Below, one piece after another: positions 1 through 10,448 of a stretch of DNA of 64,000 nt. Below the pieces are notes generated by a model. That model worked only from the letters and a program-made list of their open reading frames with translations, was not told the DNA's origin and searched no databases. Position numbers and translations under genes: made by a program. The stretch is from Firmicutes bacterium UBA5766 (GTDB taxonomy: Bacteria; Bacillota; Desulfotomaculia; Desulfotomaculales; Nap2-2B), in the NCBI GenBank assembly GCA_002418775.1, contig DIEU01000001.1:1-64000 (forward strand). Reading direction: 5' to 3'. Within the stretch, counting starts at the first letter, position 1; each line of letters opens with the position of its first letter.

Positions 1-1
1 A

Positions 2-214
2 GTAGGTTCTAAGCAAACCTTAAAAGCTATTAAACGGGGACAGGTAAAAGTTGTCTATATTGCCCTCGACGCCGAGAGGCAAGTTACCCAGATCGTTTTA
101 CAGGCCTGCCAAAGCCAGGGTATACCGGTTGTGGAAATTGAAACAATGTATAATCTTGGCAGGATCTGCGGCATAGAAGTTGGATGCGCAGTGGCAGCCG
201 TTCTAGACGCATAA
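2..214 (+). CDS. L7Ae-family ribosomal protein (YbxF-like), 5'-truncated
   Basis: The last 70 codons of a gene cut by the left edge read openly from base 2 to the TAA at 212-214. The reading ([13 protein letters not shown] near the start, then [16 protein letters not shown] and VGCAVAAVL) matches the L7Ae/L30e/S12e/Gadd45 family, small RNA-binding proteins that recognise kink-turns. In Firmicutes such a gene (ybxF/rplGB) often sits between rpoC and rpsL, and here it ends 25 nt before rpsL. Its exact role in bacteria is not settled. The start lies outside the window. Confidence 0.85.
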   Translation, partial: VGSKQTLKAIKRGQVKVVYIALDAERQVTQIVLQACQSQGIPVVEIETMYNLGRICGIEVGCAVAAVLDA

Positions 215-239
215 GCGCAAAAAAGAGGAGGGGCATGGT

Positions 240-614
240 GTGCCGACAATCAGTCAGCTTATACGCAGGGGAAGAGAGGAAATTCTTGAAAAGTCCTCTG
301 CTCCTGCTTTGAAAGAATGCCCGCAAAAAAGAGGGGTCTGCACAAGGGTATATACCACAACTCCTAAAAAGCCTAATTCAGCATTGCGGAAAGTAGCGCG
401 TGTAAGGTTGGTAAATGGAATTGAGGTAACGTCGTATATCCCGGGAATTGGACACAACCTTCAGGAGCACTCTGTGGTTTTAGTCAGGGGGGGTCGTGTA
501 AAGGATCTTCCTGGCGTGAGGTATCATGTTGTGCGCGGAACTCTTGATTCAGCGGGGGTTCAAAACCGTAACCGCAGCCGTTCAAAATATGGGACCAAGC
601 GGCCTAAAAAATAA
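240..614 (+). CDS. rpsL: 30S ribosomal protein S12
   Basis: A 124-aa protein of the usual S12 length that sits at the decoding centre of the 30S subunit. The diagnostic loops are present: [11 protein letters not shown] (about residues 40-50) and [13 protein letters not shown] (about 84-96), where streptomycin-resistance changes occur in other bacteria. Both conserved lysines are wild type. The start is GTG at 240, served by AAGAGGAGG about 9 nt upstream. An out-of-frame ATG lies at 235. First gene of the str group, followed after 46 nt by rpsG. Confidence 0.98.
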   Translation: MPTISQLIRRGREEILEKSSAPALKECPQKRGVCTRVYTTTPKKPNSALRKVARVRLVNGIEVTSYIPGIGHNLQEHSVVLVRGGRVKDLPGVRYHVVRGTLDSAGVQNRNRSRSKYGTKRPKK

Positions 615-660
615 AATAATTATAAAATATCTATATTTCATAAAGTAAAGGAGGGAAAGG

Positions 661-1131
661 ATGCCTAGAAGGGGTAATGTTTTCAGAAAGGACATGGCTC
701 CAGATCCCGTCTATAACAGCAAAACTGTAGCAAAATTGATCAACCAGATTATGTTGAAAGGTAAAAAGAGCATATCGGAAGGCATTTGTTACGGGGCTTT
801 TGAAATTATTCAGCAAAAGGCGGGGAAAAGCCCACTTTCAGTCTTTGAAAGCGCAATGAAAAATGTAATGCCGATTCTGGAGGTCAAGGCCCGCCGTGTA
901 GGAGGCGCCAACTACCAGGTTCCCATAGAGGTTCGGCCCGAACGCAGGCAAACTTTGGCCATCCGTTGGATCACAAAATATGCGCGGGAACGAAGCGGAA
1001 AAAGCATGGAAGAAAAACTGGCTCAGGAAATAATGGATGCTGCAAATAATACCGGAGCTTCTGCAAAAAAGAGAGAAGATACGCACAGAATGGCGGAAGC
1101 AAACAGGGCATTTGCACATTATAGATGGTAA
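661..1131 (+). CDS. rpsG: 30S ribosomal protein S7
   Basis: A 156-aa protein that nucleates assembly of the 30S head by binding the 3' domain of 16S rRNA. It has the S7 signatures MPRRGNV at the N-terminus, [12 protein letters not shown] near residue 80 and [20 protein letters not shown] near the C-terminus. The ATG at 661 follows a strong AAAGGAGGG site. It is the second gene of the str group; the fusA ribosome binding site begins 4 nt after its stop, which suggests translational coupling. Confidence 0.98.
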   Translation: MPRRGNVFRKDMAPDPVYNSKTVAKLINQIMLKGKKSISEGICYGAFEIIQQKAGKSPLSVFESAMKNVMPILEVKARRVGGANYQVPIEVRPERRQTLAIRWITKYARERSGKSMEEKLAQEIMDAANNTGASAKKREDTHRMAEANRAFAHYRW

Positions 1132-1142
1132 ACGGAGGTACT

Positions 1143-3239
1143 ATGGTGGCACGGCAATTTCCATTGGAAAAGACGCGCAACATTGGCATCATGGCTCATA
1201 TTGACGCCGGTAAGACCACCACTACCGAACGTATGCTTTTTTATTCCGGCAGGGTACATAGAATGGGAGAGGTTCATGACGGTTCTTCCACAATGGACTG
1301 GATGGTTCAGGAGCAGGAAAGGGGTATTACAATTACTTCAGCCGCCACTACCTGTCAATGGAAGGGATTTTGTATCAACATTATCGATACGCCCGGGCAC
1401 GTTGACTTTACGGTCGAGGTAGAACGGTCACTGAGGATATTGGATGGTTCGGTAGCTATTTTTTGTTCTGTAGGCGGTGTCGAGCCGCAATCGGAAACCG
1501 TTTGGAGACAGGCGGACAAATATGGCGTCCCGCGGATAGCATACATTAACAAGATGGACCGTATTGGCGCCGATTTTTTTCAATCACTTGCCATGATTAA
1601 GGAACGTTTAGGAGCAAATCCTGTTGCTATTCAGCTGCCTATCGGAAGCGAAGAGAATTTTGTTGGTGTGATAGACCTGATTAGAAATAAAACATTGAGA
1701 TTTGTAGATGAGCTTGGAACTAGGATAGAAGAAGCGGATATTCCAGCTGATCTGGCTGATCTGGCTGCGGAATACCGTGAAAAATTAATTGAAATTATTG
1801 CTGAACAAGATGAAGAAATAATGCTCAAGTATCTTGAAGGTGATGAATTAAGCGAGGAAGACATAAAGCGAAGCATACGCAAAGCTACTATTTCAGTTAA
1901 AATGGTTCCTGTTCTCTGCGGTTCTTCATTTAAGAACAAAGGTGTACAGCAGCTTTTAGATGCAATCGTGGATTTTCTCCCCGCTCCTATTAATTTGCCT
2001 CCCATTAAAGGGATTGTTCCCGTAACAGGGCAGGAAGAGAAACGGATGTCAAGCGATGATGAACCCTTTTCTGCTCTGGCTTTCAAGATTATGACAGATC
2101 CATATGTTGGCAAGCTAACATTTATTAGGGTATATTCGGGAAAACTAAGTACAGGTTCTTATGTCTACAATTCCACCAAGGATCAGCGGGAAAGGATTGG
2201 CCGGATTCTGCGTATGCATGCCAATCACAGAGAGGATGTCAACGAAATTTATGCCGGTGATATTGTTGCTGTTGTTGGTTTAAGGAAAACAACTACGGGT
2301 GACACACTTTGTTTTGAGCAGAATCCTATTTTGCTGGAATCAATGGAGTTTCCCGACCCGGTTATTTCAGTAGCAATTGAACCCAGAACGGTCGCTGACC
2401 AGGACAAGATGGGCGTAGCCCTGGTTAAGTTGGCAGAAGAAGACCCCACATTTAAAATTTATACAAATGGCGAGACAGGCCAGATTATTATTTCGGGCAT
2501 GGGAGAATTGCATCTGGAAATTATCATTGACCGGCTGCTGCGTGAATTTAAAGTGGAAGCAAACGTTGGCCGTCCGCAGGTTGCATACAAAGAAACGGTT
2601 TTAGCAATCGGCAAAGCTGAAGGAAAGTACATCCGCCAAACTGGGGGACGGGGACAATACGGGCATGTAATTCTGGAAGTAGAACCATCAGAACGCGGGG
2701 CGGGCTTTGAATTTGTTAACAAGATTGTAGGGGGTGCAATTCCCAGGGAATATATACCCACTATAGAGTCCGGAATTAGAGAAGCTTTGGAGAACGGGGT
2801 TTTGGCCAGTTTTCCATTAACGGATCTTAAGGCAACCCTGCTTGACGGGAGTTACCACGAGGTCGATTCTTCTGATGTTGCCTTTAAAATCGCAGCATCA
2901 ATAGGTTTTAAAGGCGCAGTACAAAAAGCCAAACCTATTCTTTTAGAACCTGTTATAAAAATCGAGGTGGTGGTTTTAGAAGAGTATGTTGGTGACGTAA
3001 TTGGAGATCTAAACGCCCGTAGAGGTCAGATCGAAGAGATGGAATCGAGGGGTACAGCAAGAATAGTCCGGGGAAGCGTTCCGTTGGCTGAAATGTTTGG
3101 ATATGCAACCGCCCTTCGCTCGCGTACTCAAGGACGGGGGACATATACAATGCAGTTCAGTCATTATGGTGAGGTGCCATTACAGTTGGCGGAAGAAATT
3201 GTTGCCCGGCGCGGCGGCAGTATAAAAAATTTATATTAA
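1143..3239 (+). CDS. fusA: Elongation factor G
   Basis: A 698-aa translational GTPase that drives translocation and, with RRF, ribosome recycling. GTPase motifs are clear: [15 protein letters not shown] (P-loop), RGITITSAA (switch I), DTPGHVDFT and [11 protein letters not shown]. Domains II to V follow, ending in [20 protein letters not shown]. An in-frame ATG at 1125 lies inside rpsG, but GGAGGT at 1135-1140 fits the ATG at 1143, which also gives the normal EF-G N-terminus ([16 protein letters not shown]). Between rpsG and tuf, as in most Firmicutes. Confidence 0.97.
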   Translation: MVARQFPLEKTRNIGIMAHIDAGKTTTTERMLFYSGRVHRMGEVHDGSSTMDWMVQEQERGITITSAATTCQWKGFCINIIDTPGHVDFTVEVERSLRILDGSVAIFCSVGGVEPQSETVWRQADKYGVPRIAYINKMDRIGADFFQSLAMIKERLGANPVAIQLPIGSEENFVGVIDLIRNKTLRFVDELGTRIEEADIPADLADLAAEYREKLIEIIAEQDEEIMLKYLEGDELSEEDIKRSIRKATISVKMVPVLCGSSFKNKGVQQLLDAIVDFLPAPINLPPIKGIVPVTGQEEKRMSSDDEPFSALAFKIMTDPYVGKLTFIRVYSGKLSTGSYVYNSTKDQRERIGRILRMHANHREDVNEIYAGDIVAVVGLRKTTTGDTLCFEQNPILLESMEFPDPVISVAIEPRTVADQDKMGVALVKLAEEDPTFKIYTNGETGQIIISGMGELHLEIIIDRLLREFKVEANVGRPQVAYKETVLAIGKAEGKYIRQTGGRGQYGHVILEVEPSERGAGFEFVNKIVGGAIPREYIPTIESGIREALENGVLASFPLTDLKATLLDGSYHEVDSSDVAFKIAASIGFKGAVQKAKPILLEPVIKIEVVVLEEYVGDVIGDLNARRGQIEEMESRGTARIVRGSVPLAEMFGYATALRSRTQGRGTYTMQFSHYGEVPLQLAEEIVARRGGSIKNLY

Positions 3240-3338
3240 ACAAGTTTGTCCATTATAAAAAGTCGGGGCAGAGTTTTTTCATCAAGCAAGAAATGGCGTA
3301 CGCATGTAATCTTTAATATTTTTAAGGAGGAGTATTTT

Positions 3339-4541
3339 ATGGCAAAAGCAAAATTCCAGCGAACAAAGCCTCATGTAAACATTGGAACGATTGGTCACGT
3401 TGACCATGGAAAAACGACTTTAACTTCCGCTATCACAAGGGTGCTTGCTACGGTAGGAAAGGCGACGGTAAAGAAATATGAAGAAATAGACAACGCGCCG
3501 GAAGAAAAGGAACGGGGCTTAACAATCAATACAGCCCACGTGGAATACGAAACTGATAACAGGCATTATGCCCATGTTGACTGCCCCGGACACGCTGACT
3601 ATATCAAAAACATGATCACTGGAGCCGCACAGATGGATGGCGCAATTCTTGTTGTTTCGGCGGCAGACGGCCCAATGCCCCAGACACGTGAACATATTAT
3701 TTTGGCCAGGCAGGTTAACGTGCCATCAATTGTAGTTTACATGAACAAATCCGACATGGTAGACGATCCCGAACTTCTCGAACTTGTAGAGCTTGAAGTG
3801 AGAGAACTGCTTTCAAGCTATGAATTCCCCGGCGATGAAACTCCTATAATAATTGGTTCCGCCTTAAAGGCAGGGGAATGCGGCTGCGGCAAGCCTGATT
3901 GCGAATGGTGCAAATCAATCTGGGAACTGTTGGCTGCAGTTGACAGATACGTTCCTACACCTGAACGGGATACTGATAAACCTTTCTTAATGCCTGTTGA
4001 AGATGTGTTCACAATTACAGGACGCGGCACTGTAGCAACAGGACGCGTAGAAAGGGGAACTGTTAAAGTTGGCGAAGAGGTAGAAATTGTAGGATTAATG
4101 GATAAACCCCGCAAAACCGTCGTAACAGGTGTAGAAATGTTCCGCAAGATCTTGGACCGTGGTGAGGCGGGAGACAATATAGGATGTCTGCTGCGCGGTG
4201 TAGAACGTAAAGATGTTGAGCGCGGACAGGTTCTGGCCAAACCCGGAAGCATTAAACCGCATACTCATTTCAACGCCGAGATTTATGTTCTGACCAAAGA
4301 AGAAGGCGGACGCCATACGCCATTTTTCAATGGTTACCGGCCTCAGTTTTATTTCCGCACGACAGATGTTACGGGAGTAATTACCCTGCCTGAAGAAGTT
4401 GAAATGGTTATGCCTGGAGACCATATTCGCCTGGCTATTAAGCTGATTACACCTGTTGCTATTGAGGAAAGTTCGCATTTTGCAATTCGGGAAGGCGGCC
4501 GTACAGTTGGCGCCGGGGTAGTAACCTCTGTTATTGAATAG
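3339..4541 (+). CDS. tuf: Elongation factor Tu, with a Cys-rich insertion
   Basis: A 400-aa GTPase that delivers aminoacyl-tRNA to the ribosome. It shows [14 protein letters not shown] (P-loop), [21 protein letters not shown] and NKSDMVDD, then the beta-barrel domains ending [10 protein letters not shown]. The reading frame is open from 3246, but TTAAGGAGG at 3322-3330 places the start at ATG 3339. The end of the G domain carries [11 protein letters not shown] (CxCx4Cx2C, codons near 3879-3911) where many EF-Tu proteins have a short Cys-free loop. This suggests metal binding but is untested. Confidence 0.97.
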   Translation: MAKAKFQRTKPHVNIGTIGHVDHGKTTLTSAITRVLATVGKATVKKYEEIDNAPEEKERGLTINTAHVEYETDNRHYAHVDCPGHADYIKNMITGAAQMDGAILVVSAADGPMPQTREHIILARQVNVPSIVVYMNKSDMVDDPELLELVELEVRELLSSYEFPGDETPIIIGSALKAGECGCGKPDCEWCKSIWELLAAVDRYVPTPERDTDKPFLMPVEDVFTITGRGTVATGRVERGTVKVGEEVEIVGLMDKPRKTVVTGVEMFRKILDRGEAGDNIGCLLRGVERKDVERGQVLAKPGSIKPHTHFNAEIYVLTKEEGGRHTPFFNGYRPQFYFRTTDVTGVITLPEEVEMVMPGDHIRLAIKLITPVAIEESSHFAIREGGRTVGAGVVTSVIE

Positions 4542-4592
4542 CTTATTCCGGTACTGTGTAAGCTGGTTTCTTCTCCGAAGAAGGAGGTAGAG

Positions 4593-4901
4593 ATGAATAA
4601 CCAAAAAATAAGGATCCGTCTTAAGGCATATGATCACAATACTCTCGACCAGTCGGCCCAGAAAATTGTGGAAACAGCAAAGAGGACAGGCGCCAGCGTA
4701 GCCGGCCCCATTCCTTTGCCAACAGAGAAGAATATCTACACCATATTGCGTTCTCCCCACAAAGATAAGGACTCAAGGGAGCAATTTGAAATGAGAACCC
4801 ACAAGCGCTTGGTCGACATTCTCGATCCGACACCCAAGACGGTAGACGCATTGATGCGCTTGGACCTGCCGGCCGGTGTGGATATTGAGATAAAGCTTTA
4901 G
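4593..4901 (+). CDS. rpsJ: 30S ribosomal protein S10
   Basis: A 102-aa S10/NusE protein with the typical [18 protein letters not shown] start and [31 protein letters not shown] core (quoted here only as landmarks near residues 5-18 and 38-68). Besides its place in the 30S head it acts as NusE with NusB in antitermination. The ATG at 4593 follows AAGGAGGTAGAG. It opens the S10 operon, and 51 nt separate it from tuf with no clear terminator. Confidence 0.98.
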   Translation: MNNQKIRIRLKAYDHNTLDQSAQKIVETAKRTGASVAGPIPLPTEKNIYTILRSPHKDKDSREQFEMRTHKRLVDILDPTPKTVDALMRLDLPAGVDIEIKL

Positions 4902-4944
4902 GGCAGCTAAGGTAGATGAATTATAATAGGGAGGCGTGTTTCTC

Positions 4945-5577
4945 ATGCCTGGAGGAATCTTAGGCAGAAAGGTTGGAATGACACAGGTTTTCACCGGTGA
5001 AGGTGTAACTATTCCAGTTACCCTTATTAAGGCGGGCCCCTGTGTTGTCGTTCAGAAAAAGACACCCGAGCATGATGGTTACAGCGCCATACAGCTTGGT
5101 TTCGAAGAAAAAAAAGAGTATAGGTTTAATAAACCCTTGAAAGGGCACTTTGCAAGGGCGGGTTTAAAACCTTTAAATGTACTTAGAGAATTCCGTGTGC
5201 CTGACAGTGGTCTTTACCAAATTGGTGAAGAAATAAAAGCCGATCTTTTCAAGGTTGGGGAAATAGTCAATATTGTAGGCATCTCCAAAGGACACGGTTT
5301 TGCAGGCGGTATCAAAAGGCACGGTTTTCACCGCGGCCCGATGGCCCACGGATCCAAGTACCACCGCAGGCCAGGATCACTGGCCGCCAAGGGTCCGGCA
5401 CGTGTTTTCAAAGGCAGAAGGCTTCCCGGACACTATGGCACGGAAAGAGTTACGGCGCAAAACCTTGAAATAGTACGAGTTGACGCAGAACGTAACGTAT
5501 TGGCTGTCAGAGGGGCCGTACCCGGGTTCAGGGGCAGTCTGGTAATGGTCAAAAACAGCGTCCCGGCTCGATCATAG
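4945..5577 (+). CDS. rplC: 50S ribosomal protein L3
   Basis: A 210-aa L3 protein that binds near the peptidyl-transferase centre and starts 50S assembly. Landmarks are [16 protein letters not shown] at the N-terminus, [17 protein letters not shown] near residue 115 and [10 protein letters not shown] near residue 155. A GTG at 4936 is in frame, but TAGGGAGG at 4927-4934 is better spaced for the ATG at 4945, which gives the family N-terminus. Second gene of the S10 operon. Confidence 0.97.
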   Translation: MPGGILGRKVGMTQVFTGEGVTIPVTLIKAGPCVVVQKKTPEHDGYSAIQLGFEEKKEYRFNKPLKGHFARAGLKPLNVLREFRVPDSGLYQIGEEIKADLFKVGEIVNIVGISKGHGFAGGIKRHGFHRGPMAHGSKYHRRPGSLAAKGPARVFKGRRLPGHYGTERVTAQNLEIVRVDAERNVLAVRGAVPGFRGSLVMVKNSVPARS

Positions 5578-5591
5578 GGGGGGGTAATTTA

Positions 5592-6230
5592 ATGCCCGAA
5601 GTTTCAATGTACAATGTTAACGGCGATTTAATGGGAAAACTTGAACTAAGCAACCAGGTGTTTGGCGCTCCTGTTAATAATACAGCTGTGCATGATGCCG
5701 TAATCAGGTATCTGGCAGGCAGCAGAAGCGGCGCCAGTGATACAAAAACACGCGGAGAGGTTCATGGAGGAGGACGGAAGCCTTGGCGCCAGAAAGGCAC
5801 CGGAAGAGCGAGACACGGCAGTATACGTTCACCGATCTGGCGTGGTGGGGGTATAGTTTTTGGCCCGCACCCTCGCGACTACAGCTACACCCTTCCCAGG
5901 AAAGTGCGCCGGTTAGCTTTGAAATCCGTTCTTTCTTCCAAGATTATGGAAGACAAATTAATCGTACTTGAAGAACTAAAGTTAGAAAGACCCCGGACAA
6001 AGGACATAATCAATATTTTGGATAATCTTAAAATATCAGGTGGGGCCCTTCTGGTTACCGTATCAAAGGACGAAAACGTATATAAGTCTGCCCGTAATAT
6101 TTCAGACGTCAAAACGTTAACCATAGAAGGTCTGAACATATACGATCTCCTGGTTTATGAAACACTGATTGCTACTAAAGATGCCCTTGCCGGGATTGAG
6201 GAGGCTCTCTTGAATGAAGAACCCGCGTGA
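5592..6230 (+). CDS. rplD: 50S ribosomal protein L4
   Basis: A 212-aa L4 protein with the extended-loop signature [19 protein letters not shown] (about residues 60-78) that reaches into the peptide exit tunnel. In gamma-proteobacteria L4 also represses the S10 operon; no matching leader is visible here. A run of eight G at the rplC stop supplies the ribosome binding site. The last 17 nt overlap the start of rplW, so the two genes are probably translationally coupled. Confidence 0.97.
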   Translation: MPEVSMYNVNGDLMGKLELSNQVFGAPVNNTAVHDAVIRYLAGSRSGASDTKTRGEVHGGGRKPWRQKGTGRARHGSIRSPIWRGGGIVFGPHPRDYSYTLPRKVRRLALKSVLSSKIMEDKLIVLEELKLERPRTKDIINILDNLKISGGALLVTVSKDENVYKSARNISDVKTLTIEGLNIYDLLVYETLIATKDALAGIEEALLNEEPA

Positions 6231-6495
6231 TATTATTAAGTGGCCTTTAGTTACAGAGAAGAGTTACTCCCTGGCCGGGCAGAACAAGTATACTTTTGCC
6301 GTCGACCCGGCGGCAAACAAAATTGAAATAAAAAAAGCGGTTGAAGAACTCTTCAAAGTAAAAGTGCTTAAGATTAACACTATCAATGTTAAAGGAAAAC
6401 CGGTTAGAGTACGCAATATTCCAGGCCATAGGCCTGATCGCAAGAAAGCTATCGTAACCCTTAAAGAAGGGGATAAAATTGAGATCTTTAGTTGA
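6214..6495 (+). CDS. rplW: 50S ribosomal protein L23
   Basis: A 93-aa L23 protein located at the tunnel exit, where it docks trigger factor and SRP. Family landmarks are [14 protein letters not shown] at residues 4-17, [12 protein letters not shown], and [17 protein letters not shown] in the second half. The ATG at 6214 lies inside the 3' end of rplD, after GGATTGAGGAGG. Third-to-fourth gene junction of the S10 operon, in normal order. Confidence 0.96.
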   Translation: MKNPRDIIKWPLVTEKSYSLAGQNKYTFAVDPAANKIEIKKAVEELFKVKVLKINTINVKGKPVRVRNIPGHRPDRKKAIVTLKEGDKIEIFS

Positions 6496-6515
6496 TCAAA
6501 AGGGGTAGAACTTAA

Positions 6516-7340
6516 GTGGCAGTTAAAAAATTTAGACCGACGTCACCGGGGCAAAGGTTTGTTACTGTTTCCGCCTTTTCAGAGATAACCTCTGATAAGC
6601 CTGAAAAATCCCTTTTAAAGCCCCTTAAGAGAATTTCCGGCCGAAACGCCTATGGCAAAATAACTGTGCGGCATCGCGGCGGCGGCCACAAGAGGATGTA
6701 CAGAATTATTGACTTTAAGAGAAGTAAGGACGGAATCCCGGCCAGTGTTGCCACTATAGAATATGATCCCAACCGCGCAGCCAGAATTGCTTTGCTGAAA
6801 TATAAAGACGGGGAGAAAAGATACATTGTGGCTCCTCTCGGCCTTGAAGTCGGGATGACTGTTTTTTCCGGATCCGGCTCAGACATAAAGGTTGGCAACA
6901 CGCTGCCTTTGAAGGATATACCGCTCGGTACACTTATTCATAATATTGAACTGCATCCGGGCGGCGGCGGGCAGTTGGTCCGTTCGGCAGGTGGGTCAGC
7001 GCAGTTGATGGCCAAGGAAGGAAGATATGTTCACCTTCGTCTGCCTTCCGGTGAAATGCGGCTTGTTTTACGGGATTGCAGGGCTACCATTGGTCAGGTT
7101 GGCAATATTGAGCATGAAAATATAGTAATTGGTAAAGCTGGTCGTGCACGCTGGTTGGGAACGAGGCCTACTGTTCGTGGAGTAGTTATGAATCCCGTAG
7201 ATCATCCCCACGGCGGCGGTGAAGGCAGATCGCCCATCGGTCGCAATCCTGTTACTCCCTGGGGAAAACCTGCATTAGGAGCGCGGACGCGCAAGAAAAA
7301 GCCCAGTGACCGGTTAATCGTCAAAAGGAGAACGAAATAA
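6516..7340 (+). CDS. rplB: 50S ribosomal protein L2
   Basis: A 274-aa L2 protein, one of the most conserved 50S proteins, needed for subunit association and for the peptidyl-transferase centre. It carries [19 protein letters not shown] near residues 42-60 and the family signature [16 protein letters not shown] near residues 228-243, which includes the conserved histidine. The start is GTG at 6516 behind AAAGGGG. Spacing to rplW is 20 nt. Confidence 0.98.
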   Translation: MAVKKFRPTSPGQRFVTVSAFSEITSDKPEKSLLKPLKRISGRNAYGKITVRHRGGGHKRMYRIIDFKRSKDGIPASVATIEYDPNRAARIALLKYKDGEKRYIVAPLGLEVGMTVFSGSGSDIKVGNTLPLKDIPLGTLIHNIELHPGGGGQLVRSAGGSAQLMAKEGRYVHLRLPSGEMRLVLRDCRATIGQVGNIEHENIVIGKAGRARWLGTRPTVRGVVMNPVDHPHGGGEGRSPIGRNPVTPWGKPALGARTRKKKPSDRLIVKRRTK

Positions 7341-7379
7341 TTTTACAAGCGTCTAAAGTTGTAAAGGGGGTGCAGGATT

Positions 7380-7664
7380 ATGGGTCGTTCTTTAAAAAAG
7401 GGTCCATACTGCGATGATAAACTGCTCGGTAAGGTAGAAGGCATGAATGTAAAAGGAGAAAAGAGAGTAATCAAAACCTGGTCGAGGAGATCAACGATAT
7501 TTCCGCAGATGATCGGTCATACACTAGCTGTTCATGACGGCCGCAGGCATGTGCCTATATATGTTACCGAAGACATGGTAGGGCATAAATTGGGCGAATT
7601 TGCTCCTACCCGTCTTTTCAGGGGCCATGGCGCTCACACAGAGCGATCTACGGCACTCAAATAA
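7380..7664 (+). CDS. rpsS: 30S ribosomal protein S19
   Basis: A 94-aa S19 protein of the 30S head that forms a complex with S13. It opens with [16 protein letters not shown] and has [16 protein letters not shown] near residues 38-53 and [18 protein letters not shown] near residues 70-87. The ATG at 7380 follows AAAGGGGGTG. Usual place between rplB and rplV. Confidence 0.98.
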   Translation: MGRSLKKGPYCDDKLLGKVEGMNVKGEKRVIKTWSRRSTIFPQMIGHTLAVHDGRRHVPIYVTEDMVGHKLGEFAPTRLFRGHGAHTERSTALK

Positions 7665-7684
7665 CTTTTTAGGGGAGACTTTAC

Positions 7685-8026
7685 ATGGAAGCCAAAGCAG
7701 TTGCTAAATATATACGGATTTCTCCGGTGAGAGTCCGCGATGTTATTAACCTTATAAGAGGAAAGAATGTTAACGAGGCTCTGGCCATACTGAAATTTAC
7801 TCCCAATCGCGCATCTGTACCGGTGGCCAAGGTTGTTCGTTCTGCCGCCGCAAATGCCGGGCACAATTATGAGATGAATGAAGATGATTTGTTTGTCTTT
7901 GCAGCCTATGTGGATCAGGGACCAACACTTAAACGTTTCCGGCCCAGGGCTTATGGACGCGCTAACGTCATCCGTAAACGTACCAGTCATATAACAGTAG
8001 TTGTGAAGGAGAAGAACTCTATTTAA
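7685..8026 (+). CDS. rplV: 50S ribosomal protein L22
   Basis: A 113-aa L22 protein with a beta-hairpin lining the exit tunnel (the macrolide resistance region in other species). Seen are [20 protein letters not shown] at residues 7-26 and the C-terminal hairpin sequence [20 protein letters not shown]. The ATG at 7685 is preceded by TAGGGGAGAC. Spaced 20 nt after rpsS. Confidence 0.97.
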   Translation: MEAKAVAKYIRISPVRVRDVINLIRGKNVNEALAILKFTPNRASVPVAKVVRSAAANAGHNYEMNEDDLFVFAAYVDQGPTLKRFRPRAYGRANVIRKRTSHITVVVKEKNSI

Positions 8027-8038
8027 GGAGGATTTTTT

Positions 8039-8707
8039 GTGGGTCAGAAAGTACATCCTGTGGGTTTGCGTTTAGGGATTATCAGGGATTGGGACGGTAA
8101 ATGGTATGCTAACAAAAAGGTTTTTGCCAGTATACTTTATGAAGATGTCAAGATAAGAAAGTTTATTAAAGAGAAACTATATGCCGCAGGAGTTTCGCGT
8201 GTGCAAATTGAACGGGCGGCGAACCGAATCAGAATAAGTATTTACGCTTCAAGGCCCGGTATAGTGATCGGACGCGGCGGAGCGGAAGTTGAAGTCTTAC
8301 GTAAAGAATTGGAGTCAAAAACAGGGAAACAGGTGCATGTTAATATTGTTGAAATAAAAGTACCGGAAATAGACGCCCAGTTGGTAGCGGAGAATGTCGC
8401 CGCCCAGATAGAAAAAAGAGCGGCCTTTAGGCGGGCTATGAAGCAGGTCGTTATGAGAGCTATGAAACAGGGCGCTAAAGGCATTAAGGTTGCCTGCAGC
8501 GGACGTTTGGCTGGAGCGGAAATTGCAAGGTCTGAATGGTATAGTGAAGGAAAAGTGCCTTTACATACATTAAGGGCTGATATAGACTATGGTTTTTGTG
8601 AAGCTAAAACTACATATGGCAGAATTGGTATTAAAGTGTGGATCTACAAAGGTGAGGTAATGCCACGTAAAAACAAGGCTGCCACTGCTCAGGGGGTTAG
8701 TGTCTGA
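8039..8707 (+). CDS. rpsC: 30S ribosomal protein S3
   Basis: A 222-aa S3 protein with an N-terminal KH domain ([20 protein letters not shown] around residues 74-93) and the S3 C-terminal domain ([19 protein letters not shown]). It lines the mRNA entry tunnel. The start is GTG at 8039 after AAGGAGGA. Its TGA stop shares one base with the rplP start (TGATG), indicating coupling. Confidence 0.98.
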   Translation: MGQKVHPVGLRLGIIRDWDGKWYANKKVFASILYEDVKIRKFIKEKLYAAGVSRVQIERAANRIRISIYASRPGIVIGRGGAEVEVLRKELESKTGKQVHVNIVEIKVPEIDAQLVAENVAAQIEKRAAFRRAMKQVVMRAMKQGAKGIKVACSGRLAGAEIARSEWYSEGKVPLHTLRADIDYGFCEAKTTYGRIGIKVWIYKGEVMPRKNKAATAQGVSV

Positions 8708-9138
8708 TGTTAATGCCCAAAAGGGTTAAATATCGTAAACAGCACCGTCCCGGTACCAAGGGCAAGGCTGTGAGGGGAGCAAAAGTTCAGTTCGGCAGTT
8801 ACGGATTGCAATCACTGGAAGCATGCTGGATAACAAACAGGCAGATCGAGGCTGGCCGTATTGCGCTAACCCGTTATATGAAACGCGGCGGTAAAGTTTG
8901 GATCAGGATTTATCCCGATCGTCCAATTACGACTAAACCTGCTGAAACAAGAATGGGAAGCGGCAAAGGAACACCGGAGTACTGGGTGGCGGTTGTTAAA
9001 CCTGGCAGAATGCTTTTTGAGGTTGATGGAGTAGACGAAGAGACTGCAAAAGAGGCCTTGCGGCTGGCGGCTCATAAACTGCCCGTTAAAACCAGGTTTG
9101 TGAAGCGCGAGGAGGGAAGTGAGGTTAATGAAAATTAA
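8707..9138 (+). CDS. rplP: 50S ribosomal protein L16
   Basis: A 143-aa L16 protein near the A site. It begins [15 protein letters not shown], as in other Firmicutes, so the ATG at 8707 is preferred over the ATG at 8713. The family signature [17 protein letters not shown] is near residues 58-74, followed by [16 protein letters not shown]. The 3' end overlaps rpmC by 11 nt. Confidence 0.97.
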   Translation: MLMPKRVKYRKQHRPGTKGKAVRGAKVQFGSYGLQSLEACWITNRQIEAGRIALTRYMKRGGKVWIRIYPDRPITTKPAETRMGSGKGTPEYWVAVVKPGRMLFEVDGVDEETAKEALRLAAHKLPVKTRFVKREEGSEVNEN

Positions 9139-9331
9139 GGATTTGCAGGATTTGACTGATGAAGAATTGGTTAAAAAGCTGGGAGAATCCAAAGATGAGC
9201 TGTTTAAATTAAGATTCCAACTGGTCACCAACCAGCTTGATAATCCCAGTAGGATAAAGGAAGTACGCAGAAACATTGCCCACTTAAAAACTGTTCTTCG
9301 CGAACGGGAACTGGGAATTCGAACCTTTTAA
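9128..9331 (+). CDS. rpmC: 50S ribosomal protein L29
   Basis: A 67-aa two-helix protein at the tunnel exit next to L23. The sequence [18 protein letters not shown] followed by [19 protein letters not shown] is typical of L29. An in-frame GTG at 9119 would add three residues, but GGAGGG at 9111-9116 is better spaced from the ATG at 9128, which also matches the usual N-terminus. The start lies inside rplP. Confidence 0.94.
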   Translation: MKIKDLQDLTDEELVKKLGESKDELFKLRFQLVTNQLDNPSRIKEVRRNIAHLKTVLRERELGIRTF

Positions 9332-9357
9332 TATAAGCATGTCCAAGGGGGTGAGGC

Positions 9358-9621
9358 TTGTTGGTTAGGAATTTAAGTAAGATAAGAATAGGACGAGTTG
9401 TGAGTGATAAGATGGATAAAACCATTGTGGTTGCCGTAGAGACTTTGGTAAGGCATCCCCTATATCAGCGGACTATCCGGAAAACAAGAAAGTTTAAAGC
9501 TCACGATGGGCAGAATACTTGCCGGATTGGAGATAAAGTGCGTATTATGGAAACCCGTCCTTTATCAAAGGATAAAAGATGGCGTGTTGTTGAAGTATTG
9601 GAGAGAGCTGAGCAAGTGTAG
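9358..9621 (+). CDS. rpsQ: 30S ribosomal protein S17
   Basis: An 87-aa OB-fold protein that binds the 5' domain of 16S rRNA. Landmarks are [18 protein letters not shown] (about residues 11-28) and the C-terminal [19 protein letters not shown]. Two consecutive TTG codons (9358 and 9361) are possible starts; AAGGGGGTGAGG directly upstream fits either, so the N-terminus is uncertain by one residue. Last gene of the S10 group. Confidence 0.95.
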   Translation: MLVRNLSKIRIGRVVSDKMDKTIVVAVETLVRHPLYQRTIRKTRKFKAHDGQNTCRIGDKVRIMETRPLSKDKRWRVVEVLERAEQV

Positions 9622-9642
9622 TATCAGGGGGGGGAACGTCAG

Positions 9643-10011
9643 TTGATTCAAGTCCAGACTATCCTGAAAGCGGCAGATAATACTGGCGCACGACGTCTGA
9701 TGTGTATAAGGGTTCTTGGTGGTTCGAAAAGGCGTTATGCCGGTTTGGGTGATGAAATTGTAGCTGCTGTAAAAGAAGCCACACCCGGTGGCGTGGTAAA
9801 AAAGGGTGATGTTGTAAAAGCTGTTATTGTGCGCACAAAGAAGGAAGTCAGGCGTATAGACGGCTCATACATAAAGTTTGATGAAAATGCCGCCGTGATC
9901 ATCAAAGATGATAAAAGTCCAAAAGGGACAAGAATTTTTGGTCCCGTAGCCAGGGAACTAAGAGAGCGTGATTTCATGAAAATCGTATCTCTGGCCCCGG
10001 AAGTTATCTAA
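9643..10011 (+). CDS. rplN: 50S ribosomal protein L14
   Basis: A 122-aa L14 protein at the subunit interface, with [19 protein letters not shown] at the N-terminus and the family signature near residues 60-86 ([13 protein letters not shown], then [12 protein letters not shown]). The start is TTG at 9643 behind a run of seven G. First gene of the spc group, 21 nt after rpsQ, so the S10 and spc groups are probably one transcript. Confidence 0.97.
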   Translation: MIQVQTILKAADNTGARRLMCIRVLGGSKRRYAGLGDEIVAAVKEATPGGVVKKGDVVKAVIVRTKKEVRRIDGSYIKFDENAAVIIKDDKSPKGTRIFGPVARELRERDFMKIVSLAPEVI

Positions 10012-10091
10012 AGTAAAAGAAGTGAGATCAATAAGGGTTTTTCAATTCCAAGAAAGAAGTTGTTTGAGAAGTACAAAAAGGAGGTGTGAAA

Positions 10092-10412
10092 ATGCCCCCA
10101 GTTCATGTGCGCAAGGGAGACAATGTTTTAATTATTACAGGAAAAGATGCTGGCAAACGGGGAAAAGTGCTGTCTGTGGAACCCAAGAAGAGCAGGGTGA
10201 TAGTTGAAGGCGTAAATAAAGTAAAACGCCACTCGCGCCCTACCCGGTCAATGCCGCAAGGGGGAATTATGGAAAAGGAAGCCCCGATACATTGTTCAAA
10301 TGTTATGCTGGTTTGTAATAAATGCAACAAACCGACACGACCCGCCCGGACCATACTGGAAGATGGGAAAAAAGTTCGTGTCTGCAAAAAATGCGGAGAG
10401 TCTTTCAGTTAA
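10092..10412 (+). CDS. rplX: 50S ribosomal protein L24, with four cysteines
   Basis: A 106-aa L24 assembly-initiator protein with an N-terminal KOW motif ([20 protein letters not shown] at residues 6-25) and [10 protein letters not shown]. The C-terminal third carries [14 protein letters not shown] and then [11 protein letters not shown], a CxxC...CxxC pair that resembles a zinc ribbon. Some L24 proteins of Clostridia have it; B. subtilis and E. coli do not. The in-frame GTG at 10086 lies within the AAGGAGGTG site, so the ATG at 10092 is chosen. Confidence 0.96.
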   Translation: MPPVHVRKGDNVLIITGKDAGKRGKVLSVEPKKSRVIVEGVNKVKRHSRPTRSMPQGGIMEKEAPIHCSNVMLVCNKCNKPTRPARTILEDGKKVRVCKKCGESFS

Positions 10413-10448
10413 CCGGCTTTGGGAAATGGAACAAGGGGGATAATCTAA

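Noticed and set aside
1631..2113. Long minus-strand frame inside fusA (and similar frames antisense to tuf, rplB, treY, GH57 and treZ)
   Set aside because: They mirror codon structure of the real genes and carry no family motif or binding site.
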